Assembly: GCF_036370855.1 (NCBI RefSeq)
Contig: NC_088101.1
Location: 6,331,501-6,395,500 of the forward strand
Direction of reading: 5' to 3'
Origin: Dromaius novaehollandiae
Taxonomy: Eukaryota > Chordata > Aves > Casuariiformes > Dromaiidae
Length of the DNA stretch: 64,000 bases
Every line of letters begins with the position of its first letter. Position 1 is the first letter of the stretch. Below, in pieces: positions 1 to 11,800 of the stretch. A program made the translations under genes and the position numbers. A model generated the notes under the pieces. That model did no database searches. It worked only from the letters and a program-made list of their open reading frames with translations, and had not been told where the DNA came from.

Positions 1-3000
1 GAAGGGCGGGCGGAAGGAAGGGCGGGCGGAAGGAAGGGCGGGCGGAAGGAAGGAAGGAAGGAAGGAAGGGCGGGCGGGCGGGCGGAAGGGCGGGCGGGCG
101 GGCGGAAGGGCGGGCGGGCGGAAGGGCGGGCGGGCGGAAGGAAGGGCGGGCGGGCGGAAGGAAGGGCGGGCGGGCGGAAGGAAGGGCGGGCGGGCGGAAG
201 GAAGGGCGGGCGGGCGGGCGGGCGGAAGGAAGGGCGGGCGGGCGGGCGGAAGGAAGGAAGGGCGGGCGGGCGGAAGGAAGGAAGGAAGGGCGGGCGGGCG
301 GAAGGAAGGAAGGGCGGGCGGAAGGAAGGAAGGAAGGAAGGAAGGGCGGGCGGAAGGAAGGAAGGAAGGAAGGGCGGGCGGAAGGAAGGAAGGAAGGAAG
401 GGCGGGCGGGCGGAAGGGCGGGCGGAAGGGCGGGCGGAAGGGCGGGCGGAAGGGCGGGCGGAAGGAAGGAAGGAAGGAAGGAAGGAAGGAAGGAAGGAAG
501 GAAGGAAGGAAGGAAGGAAGGAAGGGCGGGCGGGCGGAAGGAAGGAAGGAAGGGCGGGCGGAAGGAAGGAAGGAAGGGCGGGCGGGCGGAAGGAAGGAAG
601 GGCGGGCGGAAGGAAGGAAGGAAGGGCGGGCGGAAAGAAGGAAGGAAGGGCGGGCGGAAAGAAGGAAGGAAGGAAGGGCGGGCGGGCGGAAGGAAGGAAG
701 GAAGGGCGGGCGGAAGGAAGGAAGGGCGGGCGGGTGGGCGGAAGGAAGGAAGGAAGGGCGGGCGGAAGGAAGGAAGGGCGGGCGGGCGGGCGGAAGGAAG
801 GGCGGGCGGGCGGGCGGAAGGAAGGAAGGGCGGGCGGGCGGAAGGAAGGAAGGAAGGGCGGGCGGAAGGAAGGAAGGAAGGGCGGGCGGAAGGAAGGAAG
901 GAAGGAAGGGCGGGCGGAAGGAAGGAAGGAAGGAAGGGCGGGCGGAAGGAAGGAAGGAAGGGCGGGCGGAAGGAAGGAAGGAAGGGCGGGCGGAAGGAAG
1001 GAAGGAAGGAAGGGCGGGCGGAAGGAAGGAAGGAAGGAAGGGCGGGCGGAAGGAAGGAAGGAAGGGCGGGCGGAAGGAAGGAAGGAAGGGCGGGCGGAAG
1101 GAAGGAAGGGCGGGCGGGCGGAAGGAAGGGCGGGCGGGCGGAAGGAAGGGCGGGCGGGCGGAAGGAAGGAAGGGCGGGCGGGCGGAAGGAAGGAAGGAAG
1201 GGCGGGCGGAAGGAAGGAAGGAAGGAAGGGCGGGCGGAAGGAAGGGCGGGCGGGCGGAAGGAAGGGCGGGCGGGCGGAAGGAAGGGCGGGCGGAAGGAAG
1301 GGCGGGCGGGCGGAAGGAAGGAAGGAAGGGCGGGCGGGCGGAAGGAAGGAAGGGCGGGCGGGCGGAAGGAAGGAAGGGCGGGCGGGCGGAAGGAAGGAAG
1401 GAAGGGCGGGCGGAAGGAAGGAAGGAAGGGCGGGCGGGCGGAAGGAAGGAAGGAAGGGCGGGCGGGCGGGCGGAAGGAAGGAAGGGCGGGCGGGCGGAAG
1501 GAAGGAAGGAAGGGCGGGCGGAAGGAAGGAAGGGCGGGCGGGCGGAAGGAAGGAAGGGCGGGCGGAAGGAAGGAAGGGCGGGCGGGCGGAAGGAAGGAAG
1601 GAAGGGCGGGCGGAAGGAAGGAAGGAAGGGCGGGCGGGCGGAAGGAAGGAAGGGCCGGCGGGCGGAAGGAAGGAAGGGCGGGCGGGCGGAAGGAAGGAAG
1701 GAAGGGCGGGCGGGCGGAAGGAAGGAAGGAAGGGCGGGCGGAAGGAAGGAAGGAAGGAAGGAAGGGCGGGCGGAAGGAAGGAAGGAAGGAAGGGCGGGCG
1801 GAAGGAAGGAAGGAAGGAAGGAAGGGCGGGCGGAAGGAAGGAAGGAAGGAAGGGCGGGCGGAAGGAAGGAAGGAAGGAATGAAGGGCGGGCGGAAGGAAG
1901 GAAGGGCGGGCGGAAGGAAGGAAGGGCGGGCGGAAGGAAGGAAGGGCGGGCGGAAGGAAGGAAGGAAGGAAGGGCGGGCGGAAGGAAGGAAGGGCGGGCG
2001 GGCGGAAGGAAGGGCGGGCGGAAGGAAGGAAGGGCGGGCGGGCGGAAGGAAGGAAGGGCGGGCGGGCGGAAGGAAGGGCGGGCGGGCGGAAGGAAGGGCG
2101 GGCGGGCGGAAGGAAGGGCGGGCGGGCGGAAGGAAGGGCGGGCGGGCGGAAGGAAGGGCGGGCGGAAGGAAGGGCGGGCGGAAGGAAGGAAGGAAGGAAG
2201 GGCGGGCGGAAGGAAGGAAGGGCGGGCGGAAGGAAGGAAGGGCGGGCGGAAGGAAGGAAGGGCGGGCGGAAGGAAGGAAGGGCGGGCGGAAGGAAGGGCG
2301 GAAGGAAGGGCGGAAGGAAGGGCGGAAGGAAGGGCGGAAGGAAGGGCGGAAGGAAGGGCGGGCGGGCGGGCGGAAGGAAGGGCGGAAGGAAGGGCGGAAG
2401 GAAGGGCGGAAGGAAGGGCGGAAGGAAGGGCGGAAGGAAGGAAGGGCGGGCGGAAGGAAGGAAGGAAGGAAGGAAGGAAGGAAGGGCGGGCGGGCGGAAG
2501 GGCGGGCGGGCGGGCGGAAGGGCGGGCGGGCGGGCGGAAGGGCGGGCGGAAGGAAGGGCGGGCGGAAGGAAGGGCGGGCGGAAGGAAGGGCGGGCGGAAG
2601 GAAGGGCGGGCGGGCGGGCGGAAGGAAGGGCGGGCGGAAGGAAGGGCGGGCGGAAGGGCGGGCGGGCGGGCGGGCGGAAGGGCGGGCGGGCGGGCGGGCG
2701 GAAGGAAGGGCGGGCGGGCGGGCGGGCGGAAGGAAGGGCGGGCGGGCGGAAGGAAGGGCGGGCGGGCGGAAGGGCGGGCGGAAGGGCGGGCGGGCGGAAG
2801 GAAGGGCGGAAGGAAGGGCGGGCGGGCGGAAGGGCGGGCGGAAGGAAGGGCGGGCGGAAGGAAGGGCGGGCGGAAGGAAGGGCGGGCGGAAGGAAGGGCG
2901 GGCGGAAGGAAGGGCGGAAGGGCGGGCGGAAGGGCGGAAGGGCGGGCGGAAGGGCGGAAGGGCGGGCGGAAGGGCGGGCGGAAGGGCGGGCGGGCGGAAG

Positions 3001-4739
3001 GGCGGGCGGGCGGAAGGAAGGGCGGGCGGAAGGAAGGGCGGGCGGAAGGAAGGGCGGGCGGAAGGAAGGGCGGGCGGAAGGAAGGAAGGGCGGGCGGGCG
3101 GAAGGAAGGGCGGGCGGGCGGAAGGAAGGGCGGGCGGGCGGAAGGAAGGGCGGGCGGGCGGGCGGGCGGAAGGGCGGGCGGGCGGAAGGGCGGGCGGAAG
3201 GGCGGGCGGAAGGGCGGGCGGAAGGGCGGGCGGAAGGGCGGGCGGAAGGGCGGGCGGGCGGAAGGAAGGAAGGAAGGAAGGAAGGGCGGGCGGAAGGAAG
3301 GAAGGGCGGGTGGAAGGAAGGAAGGGCGGGCGGAAGGAAGGGCGGGCGGAAGGAAGGGCGGGCGGAAGGAAGGGCGGGCGGAAGGAAGGGCGGGCGGGCG
3401 GGCGGAAGGAAGGAAGTAAGGAAGGGCGGGCGGAAGGAAGGAAGGAAGGAAGGAAGGAAGGAAGGGCGGGCGGAAGGAAGGAAGGAAGGAAGGAAGGAAG
3501 GGCGGGCGGAAGGAAGGAAGGAAGGAAGGAAGGGCGGGCGGAAGGAAGGAAGGAAGGAAGGAAGGGCGGGCGGAAGGAAGGGCGGGCGGAAGGAAGGGCG
3601 GGCGGAAGGAAGGGCGGGCGGAAGGAAGGGCGGGCGGAAGGAAGGGCGGGCGGGCGGGCGGAAGGAAGGGCGGGCGGGCGGAAGGAAGGAAGGAAGGGCG
3701 GGCGGGCGGAAGGAAGGGCGGGCGGGCGGAAGGAAGGAAGGGCGGGCGGAAGGAAGGGCGGGCGGGCGGAAGGAAGGAAGGGCGGGCGGGCGGAAGGAAG
3801 GAAGGAAGGAAGGAAGGAAGGAAGGAAGGAAGGAAGGAAGGAAGGAAGGGCGGGCGGAAGGAAGGAAGGAAGGAAGGAAGGAAGGGCGGGCGGAAGAAAG
3901 GAAGGGCGGGCGGGCGGGCGGAAGGAAGGAAGGGCGGGCGGGCGGGCGGAAGGAAGGAAGGAAGGGCGGGCGGAAGGAAGGAAGGAAGGGCGGGCGGAAG
4001 GAAGGAAGGAAGGAAGGAAGGAAGGAAGGGCGGGCGGAAGGAAGGAAGGAAGGAAGGGCGGGCGGGCGGAAGGAAGGGCGGGCGGGCGGAAGGAAGGGCG
4101 GGCGGGCGGAAGGAAGGGCGGGCGGGCGGAAGGAAGGGCGGGCGGGCGGAAGGGCGGGCGGGCGGGCGGAAGGGCGGGCGGGCGGGCGGGCGGGCGGGCG
4201 GAAGGGCGGGCGGAAGGGCGGGCGGAAGGGCGGAAGGGCGGGCGGAAGGGCGGGCGGAAGGGCGGGCGGAAGGGCGGGCGGAAGGGCGGGCGGAAGGGCG
4301 GGCGGAAGGGCGGGCGGAAGGGCGGAAGGGCGGAAGGGCGGAAGGGCGGAAGGGCGGAAGGGCGGGCGGAAGGGCGGAAGGGCGGAAGGGCGGAAGGGCG
4401 GAAGGGCGGAAGGGCGGAAGGGCGGAAGGGCGGAAGGGCGGAAGGGCGGGCGCGCGGGCGGAAGGAAGGAAGGAAGGAAGGAAGGAAGGGCGGAAGGGCG
4501 GGCGGAAGGAAGGAAGGGCGGAAGGGCGAGCAGAAGGAAGGAAGGGCGGAAGGGCGGGCGGAAGGAAGGAAGGAAGGAAGGAAGGGCGGGCGGAAGGAAG
4601 GAAGGAAGGGCGGGCGGAAGGAAGGAAGGAAGGAAGGAAGGAAGGGCGGGCGGAAGGAAGGGCGGGCGGAAGGAAGGAAGGGCGGGCGGAAGGAAGGAAG
4701 GGCGGGCGGAAGGGCGGGCGGAAGGAAGGGCGGGCGGAA

Positions 4740-5300
4740 GGAAGGGCGGGCGGAAGGAAGGGCGGGCGGAAGGAAGGGCGGGCGGAAGGAAGGAAGGAAG
4801 GAAGGAAGGGCGGGCGGAAGGAAGGGCGGGCGGAAGGGCGGGCGGGCGGAAGGGCGGGCGGGCGGAAGGAAGGGCGGGCGGAAGGAAGGGCGGGCGGAAG
4901 GAAGGGCGGGCGGAAGGAAGGAAGGGCGGGCGGAAGGAAGGGCGGGCGGAAGGAAGGGCGGGCGGAAGGAAGGGCGGGCGGAAGGAAGGGCGGGCGGAAG
5001 GAAGGGCGGGCGGAAGGAAGGGCGGGCGGAAGGAAGGGCGGGCGGAAGGAAGGAAGGGCGGGCGGAAGGAAGGGCGGGCGGAAGGAAGGGCGGGCGGAAG
5101 GAAGGGCGGGCGGAAGGAAGGGCGGGCGGAAGGAAGGGCGGGCGGAAGGAAGGGCGGGCGGAAGGAAGGGCGGGCGGAAGGAAGGGCGGGCGGAAGGAAG
5201 GGCGGGCGGAAGGAAGGGCGGGCGGAAGGAAGGGCGGGCGGAAGGAAGGGCGGGCGGAAGGAAGGGCGGGCGGAAGGAAGGGCGGGCGGAAGGAAGGGCG
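4740..5300. repeat. 16-bp higher-order block (GGAA GGAA GGGC GGGC)
   Basis: Units alternate two GGAA and two GGGC almost perfectly, giving a 16-bp period for several hundred bases. Similar blocks recur at about 14,600-14,820, 15,255-15,540 and 15,945-16,230. They look like local homogenisation of the two-unit array. Confidence 0.85.
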
Positions 5301-8300
5301 GGCGGGCGGAAGGAAGGGCGGGCGTAAGGAAGGGCGGGCGGGCGGAAGGGCGGGCGGGCGGAAGGGCGGGCGGGCGGAAGGAAGGGCGGAAGGAAGGGCG
5401 GAAGGAAGGGCGGAAGGAAGGGCGGAAGGAAGGGCGGAAGGGCGGAAGGAAGGGCGGAAGGGCGGAAGGAAGGGCGGAAGGAAGGGCGGAAGGAAGGGCG
5501 GAAGGAAGGGCGGAAGGGCGGAAGGAAGGGCGGGCGGAAGGAAGGGCGGGCGGAAGGAAGGGCGGGCGGAAGGAAGGGCGGGCGGAAGGAAGGGCGGAAG
5601 GGCGGAAGGAAGGGCGGAAGGGCGGAAGGAAGGGCGGAAGGAAGGGCGGAAGGAAGGGCGGAAGGAAGGGCGGAAGGAAGGGCGGAAGGAAGGAAGGGCG
5701 GAAGGAAGGAAGGAAGGGCGGGCGGAAGGAAGGAAGGGCGGGCGGAAGGAAGGAAGGGCGGGCGGGCGGAAGGAAGGAAGGAAGGAAGGGCGGGCGGAAG
5801 GAAGGAAGGAAGGGCGGGCGGAAGGAAGGAAGGAAGGGCGGGCGGAAGGAAGGAAGGAAGGGCGGGCGGAAGGAAGGAAGGAAGGAAGGGCGGAAGGAAG
5901 GAAGGGCGGGCGGAAGGAAGGGCGGGCGGAAGGAAGGGCGGGCGGAAGGAAGGGCGGGCGGAAGGAAGGGCGGGCGGAAGGGCGGGCGGAAGGGCGGGCG
6001 GAAGGGCGGGCGGAAGGGCGGGCGGAAGGGCGGGCGGAAGGGCGGGCGGGCGGAAGGGCGGGCGGAAGGGCGGGCGGAAGGGCGGGCGGAAGGGCGGGCG
6101 GAAGGGCGGGCGGAAGGGCGGGCGGAAGGGCGGGCGGGCGGAAGGGCGGGCGGGCGGAAGGGCGGGCGGAAGGGCGGGCGGGCGGAAGGGCGGGCGGGCG
6201 GAAGGAAGGGCGGGCGGAAGGAAGGGCGGGCGGAAGGAAGGGCGGGCGGAAGGAAGGAAGGGCGGGCGGGCGGAAGGAAGGGCGGGCGGGCGGAAGGAAG
6301 GGCGGGCGGGCGGGCGGAAGGGCGGGCGGGCGGGCGGAAGGGCGGGCGGGCGGGCGGAAGGAAGGGCGGGCGGGCGGGCGGAAGGAAGGGCGGGCGGGCG
6401 GAAGGAAGGGCGGGCGGGCGGAAGGAAGGGCGGGCGGGCGGAAGGAAGGGCGGGCGGGCGGAAGGAAGGGCGGGCGGGCGGAAGGAAGGGCGGGCGGGCG
6501 GAAGGAAGGGCGGGCGGGCGGAAGGAAGGGCGGGCGGGCGGAAGGAAGGGCGGGCGGGCGGAAGGAAGGGCGGGCGGGCGGAAGGAAGGAAGGGCGGGCG
6601 GAAGGAAGGAAGGGCGGGCGGGCGGAAGGAAGGAAGGGCGGGCGGGCGGGCGGGCGGAAGGAAGGGCGGGCGGGCGGGCGGAAGGAAGGGCGGAAGGAAG
6701 GGCGGGCGGGCGGGCGGAAGGAAGGGCGGAAGGAAGGGCGGGCGGGCGGGCGGAAGGAAGGGCGGAAGGAAGGGCGGAAGGAAGGGCGGAAGGAAGGGCG
6801 GAAGGAAGGGCGGAAGGAAGGAAGGGCGGAAGGAAGGGCGGAAGGAAGGGCGGAAGGAAGGAAGGGCGGGCGGAAGGAAGGGCGGAAGGAAGGGCGGAAG
6901 GAAGGGCGGAAGGAAGGGCGGAAGGAAGGGCGGGCGGAAGGAAGGAAGGAAGGGCGGAAGGAAGGGCGGGCGGAAGGAAGGGCGGGCGGAAGGAAGGGCG
7001 GGCGGAAGGAAGGGCGGGCGGAAGGAAGGGCGGGCGGGCGGGCGGAAGGAAGGGCGGGCGGGCGGAAGGAAGGGCGGGCGGGCGGGCGGAAGGAAGGGCG
7101 GGCGGGCGGGCGGAAGGAAGGGCGGGCGGGCGGGCGGAAGGAAGGGCGGGCGGAAGGAAGGGCGGGCGGAAGGAAGGGCGGGCGGAAGGAAGGGCGGGCG
7201 GAAGGAAGGGCGGGCGGAAGGAAGGAAGGAAGGGCGGGCGGGCGGGCGGAAGGAAGGGCGGGCGGGCGGAAGGGCGGGCGGGCGGGCGGGCGGAAGGAAG
7301 GGCGGGCGGGCGGGCGGAAGGAAGGAAGGAAGGAAGGAAGGAAGGAAGGAAGGAAGGGCGGGCGGAAGGAAGGAAGGGCGGGCGGAAGGAAGGAAGGAAG
7401 GGCGGGCGGAAGGAAGGAAGGAAGGAAGGAAGGGCGGGCGGGCGGGCGGGCGGGCGGAAGGAAGGAAGGGCGGGCGGGCGGGCGGAAGAAAGGAAGGGCG
7501 GGCGGGCGGGCGGGCGGAAGGAAGGAAGGAAGGGCGGGCGGGCGGGCGGAAGGAAGGAAGGAAGGGCGGGCGGGCGGGCGGAAGGAAGGAAGGAAGGAAG
7601 GAAGGAAGGGCGGGCGGAAGGAAGGAAGGAAGGGCGGGCGGGCGGGCGGAAGGAAGGGCGGGCGGAAGGAAGGGCGGGCGGGCGGAAGGAAGGGCGGGCG
7701 GAAGGAAGGGCGGGCGGAAGGAAGGAAGGGCGGGCGGAAGGAAGGGCGGGCGGAAGGAAGGGCGGGCGGAAGGAAGGGCGGGCGGAAGGAAGGGCGGGCG
7801 GAAGGAAGGGCGGGCGGAAGGAAGGGCGGGCGGAAGGAAGGGCGGGCGGAAGGAAGGGCGGGCGGAAGGAAGGGCGGGCGGAAGGAAGGGCGGGCGGAAG
7901 GAAGGAAGGAAGGAAGGAAGGAAGGAAGGAAGGAAGGAAAGAAGGAAGGGCGGGCGGAAGGAAGGAAGGAAGGAAGGAAGGGCGGGCGGGCGGAAGGGCG
8001 GGCGGAAGGAAGGGCGGGCGGAAGGAAGGGCGGGCGGAAGGAAGGGCGGGCGGAAGGAAGGGCGGGCGGGCGGAAGGAAGGGCGGGCGGAAGGAAGGGCG
8101 GGCGGAAGGAAGGGCGGGCGGAAGGAAGGGCGGGCGGGCGGGCGGAAGGGCGGGCGGGCGGAAGGGCGGGCGGGCGGGCGGGCGGAAGGAAGGGCGGGCG
8201 GAAGGAAGGGCGGGCGGAAGGAAGGGCGGGCGGAAGGAAGGGCGGGCGGAAGGAAGGGCGGGCGGGCGGAAGGAAGGGCGGGCGGGCGGAAGGAAGGGCG

Positions 8301-8407
8301 GGCGGGCGGAAGGAAGGGCGGGCGGGCGGAAGGAAGGAAGGGCGGGCGGAAGGAAGGAAGGGCGGGCGGAAGGAAGGAAGGGCGGGCGGAAGGAAGGAAG
8401 GGCGGGC

Positions 8408-8491
8408 GGAAGGAAGGAAGGAAGGAAGGAAGGAAGGAAGGAAGGAAGGAAGGAAGGAAGGAAGGAAGGAAGGAAGGAAGGAAGGAAGGAA
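8408..8491. repeat. Pure (GGAA)n run
   Basis: About 21 uninterrupted GGAA units, among the longest pure GGAA runs in the array. Comparable runs lie near 459-524, 18,053-18,127 and 21,396-21,475. Confidence 0.9.
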
Positions 8492-8595
8492 GGGCGGGCG
8501 GAAGGAAGGAAGGAAGGGCGGGCGGAAGGAAGGAAGGAAGGGCGGGCGGAAGGAAGGAAGGAAGGAAGGAAGGAAGGGCGGGCGGAAGGAAGGGC

Positions 8596-8826
8596 GGAAG
8601 GGCGGGCGGAAGGGCGGGCGGAAGGGCGGGCGGAAGGGCGGGCGGAAGGGCGGGCGGAAGGGCGGGCGGAAGGGCGGGCGGAAGGGCGGGCGGAAGGGCG
8701 GGCGGAAGGGCGGGCGGAAGGGCGGGCGGAAGGGCGGGCGGAAGGGCGGGCGGAAGGGCGGGCGGAAGGGCGGGCGGAAGGGCGGGCGGAAGGGCGGGCG
8801 GAAGGGCGGGCGGAAGGGCGGGCGGA
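8596..8826. repeat. 12-bp block (GGAA GGGC GGGC), about 19 copies
   Basis: Near-perfect 12-bp period made of one GGAA and two GGGC units. Because 12 is a multiple of three, its translation is a constant tetrapeptide repeat, an arithmetic result and not evidence of coding. Confidence 0.88.
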
Positions 8827-11800
8827 AGGAAGGGCGGGCGGAAGGGCGGAAGGGCGGAAGGGCGGAAGGGCGGAAGGGCGGAAGGGCGGAAGGGCGGAAG
8901 GGCGGAAGGGCGGAAGGGCGGGCGGAAGGGCGGGCGGGCGGAAGGGCGGGCGGGCGGAAGGGCGGGCGGGCGGAAGGGCGGGCGGGCGGGCGGGCGGGCG
9001 GAAGGGCGGGCGGGCGGGCGGAAGGGCGGGCGGGCGGGCGGAAGGGCGGGCGGGCGGGCGGAAGGAAGGGCGGGCGGGCGGAAGGAAGGGCGGGCGGGCG
9101 GAAGGAAGGAAGGAAGGAAGGGCGGGCGGGCGGAAGGAAGGAAGGAAGGGCGGGCGGAAGGAAGGAAGGAAGGGCGGGCGGAAGGAAGGAAGGAAGGGCG
9201 GGCGGAAGGAAGGAAGGAAGGGCGGGCGGAAGGAAGGAAGGAAGGGCGGGCGGAAGGAAGGAAGGAAGGGCGGGCGGAAGGAAGGAAGGAAGGGCGGGCG
9301 GAAGGAAGGAAGGGCGGGCGGAAGGAAGGAAGGGCGGGCGGAAGGAAGGAAGGGCGGGCGGGCGGGCGGGCGGAAGGGCGGGCGGGCGGGCGGAAGGGCG
9401 GGCGGGCGGGCGGAAGGGCGGGCGGAAGGGCGGGCGGGCGGAAGGAAGGGCGGGCGGAAGGAAGGAAGGGCGGAAGGAAGGGCGGAAGGAAGGGCGGAAG
9501 GAAGGGCGGAAGGAAGGGCGGAAGGAAGGGCGGAAGGAAGGGCGGAAGGAAGGGCGGAAGGAAGGGCGGAAGGAAGGAAGGGCGGAAGGAAGGAAGGGCG
9601 GAAGGAAGGAAGGGCGGAAGGAAGGGCGGAAGGAAGGGCGGAAGGAAGGGCGGAAGGAAGGAAGGAAGGAAGGAAGGGCGGGCGGAAGGAAGGAAGGAAG
9701 GAAGGGCGGGCGGAAGGAAGGAAGGAAGGAAGGGCGGGCGGAAGGAAGGAAGGAAGGAAGGGCGGGCGGAAGGAAGGAAGGAAGGAAGGAAGGAAGGGCG
9801 GGCGGAAGGAAGGGCGGAAGGAAGGGCGGAAGGAAGGGCGGAAGGAAGGGCGGAAGGAAGGGCGGAAGGAAGGGCGGAAGGAAGGGCGGAAGGAAGGAAG
9901 GAAGGAAGGAAGGGCGGAAGGAAGGAAGGAAGGAAGGAAGGGCGGAAGGAAGGAAGGAAGGAAGGAAGGGCGGAAGGAAGGAAGGAAGGGCGGAAGGAAG
10001 GAAGGAAGGGCGGAAGGAAGGAAGGAAGGGCGGAAGAAAGGAAGGAAGGGCGGAAGAAAGGAAGGAAGGGCGGGCGGGCGGAAGGAAGGAAGGGCGGAAG
10101 GAAGGGCGGAAGGAAGGGCGGAAGGAAGGGCGGAAGGAAGGGCGGAAGGAAGGGCGGAAGGAAGGAAGGGCGGAAGGAAGGAAGGGCGGAAGGAAGGAAG
10201 GGCGGAAGGAAGGAAGGGCGGGCGGAAGGGCGGAAGGAAGGAAGGAAGGGCGGGCGGAAGGGCGGAAGGAAGGAAGGAAGGAAGGGCGGAAGGAAGGGCG
10301 GAAGGAAGGGCGGAAGGAAGGGCGGAAGGAAGGGCGGAAGGAAGGGCGGAAGGAAGGGCGGAAGGAAGGGCGGAAGGAAGGGCGGAAGGAAGGAAGGGCG
10401 GAAGGAAGGAAGGGCGGAAGGAAGGAAGGAAGGGCGGAAGGAAGGAAGGAAGGAAGGAAGGAAGGAAGGAAGGGCGGAAGGAAGGAAGGAAGGGCGGAAG
10501 GAAGGAAGGGCGGAAGGAAGGAAGGAAGGGCGGGCGGAAAGAAGGAAGGAAGGGCGGGCGGAAGGAAGGAAGGAAGGGCGGGCGGAAGGAAGGAAGGAAG
10601 GGCGGGCGGAAGGAAGGAAGGAAGGAAGGAAGGAAGGGCGGGCGGAAGGAAGGAAGGGCGGGCGGAAGGAAGGAAGGGCGGGCGGAAGGAAGGAAGGGCG
10701 GGCGGGCGGAAGGAAGGGCGGGCGGGCGGAAGGAAGGGCGGGCGGAAGGAAGGGCGGGCGGAAGGAAGGGCGGGCGGAAGGAAGGGCGGGCGGAAGGAAG
10801 GGCGGGCGGAAGGAAGGAAGGAAGGAAGGAAGGAAGGGCGGGCGGAAGGAAGGAAGGAAGGAAGGAAGGAAGGGCGGGCGGGCGGAAGGGCGGGCGGGCG
10901 GAAGGGCGGGCGGGCGGAAGGGCGGGCGGGCGGAAGGGCGGGCGGGCGGAAGGGCGGGCGGGCGGAAGGGCGGGCGGGCGGAAGGGCGGGCGGGCGGAAG
11001 GAAGGAAGGAAGGAAGGGCGGGCGGAAGGAAGGGCGGGCGGAAGGAAGGGCGGGCGGAAGGAAGGGCGGGCGGAAGGAAGGGCGGGCGGAAGGAAGGGCG
11101 GGCGGAAGGAAGGGCGGGCGGAAGGAAGGGCGGGCGGAAGGAAGGGCGGGCGGAAGGAAGGGCGGGCGGAAGGAAGGGCGGGCGGAAGGAAGGGCGGGCG
11201 GAAGGAAGGGCGGGCGGAAGGGCGGGCGGAAGGGCGGAAGGAAGGGCGGAAGGAAGGGCGGAAGGAAGGGCGGAAGGAAGGGCGGAAGGAAGGGCGGAAG
11301 GGCGGAAGGAAGGGCGGAAGGGCGGAAGGAAGGGCGGAAGGAAGGGCGGAAGGAAGGGCGGAAGGAAGGGCGGAAGGAAGGGCGGAAGGAAGGGCGGAAG
11401 GAAGGGCGGAAGGAAGGGCGGAAGGGCGGAAGGAAGGGCGGGCGGAAGGAAGGGCGGGCGGAAGGAAGGGCGGAAGGGCGGAAGGGCGGAAGGGCGGAAG
11501 GAAGGGCGGAAGGAAGGGCGGAAGGAAGGGCGGAAGGAAGGGCGGAAGGAAGGGCGGAAGGAAGGGCGGAAGGAAGGGCGGAAGGAAGGGCGGAAGGAAG
11601 GGCGGAAGGAAGGGCGGGCGGGCGGAAGGAAGGGCGGGCGGGCGGAAGGAAGGGCGGGCGGGCGGAAGGAAGGAAGGAAGGAAGGGCGGGCGGAAGGAAG
11701 GAAGGAAGGAAGGGCGGGCGGAAGGAAGGAAGGAAGGGCGGGCGGAAGGAAGGAAGGAAGGGCGGGCGGAAGGAAGGAAGGAAGGGCGGGCGGAAGGAAG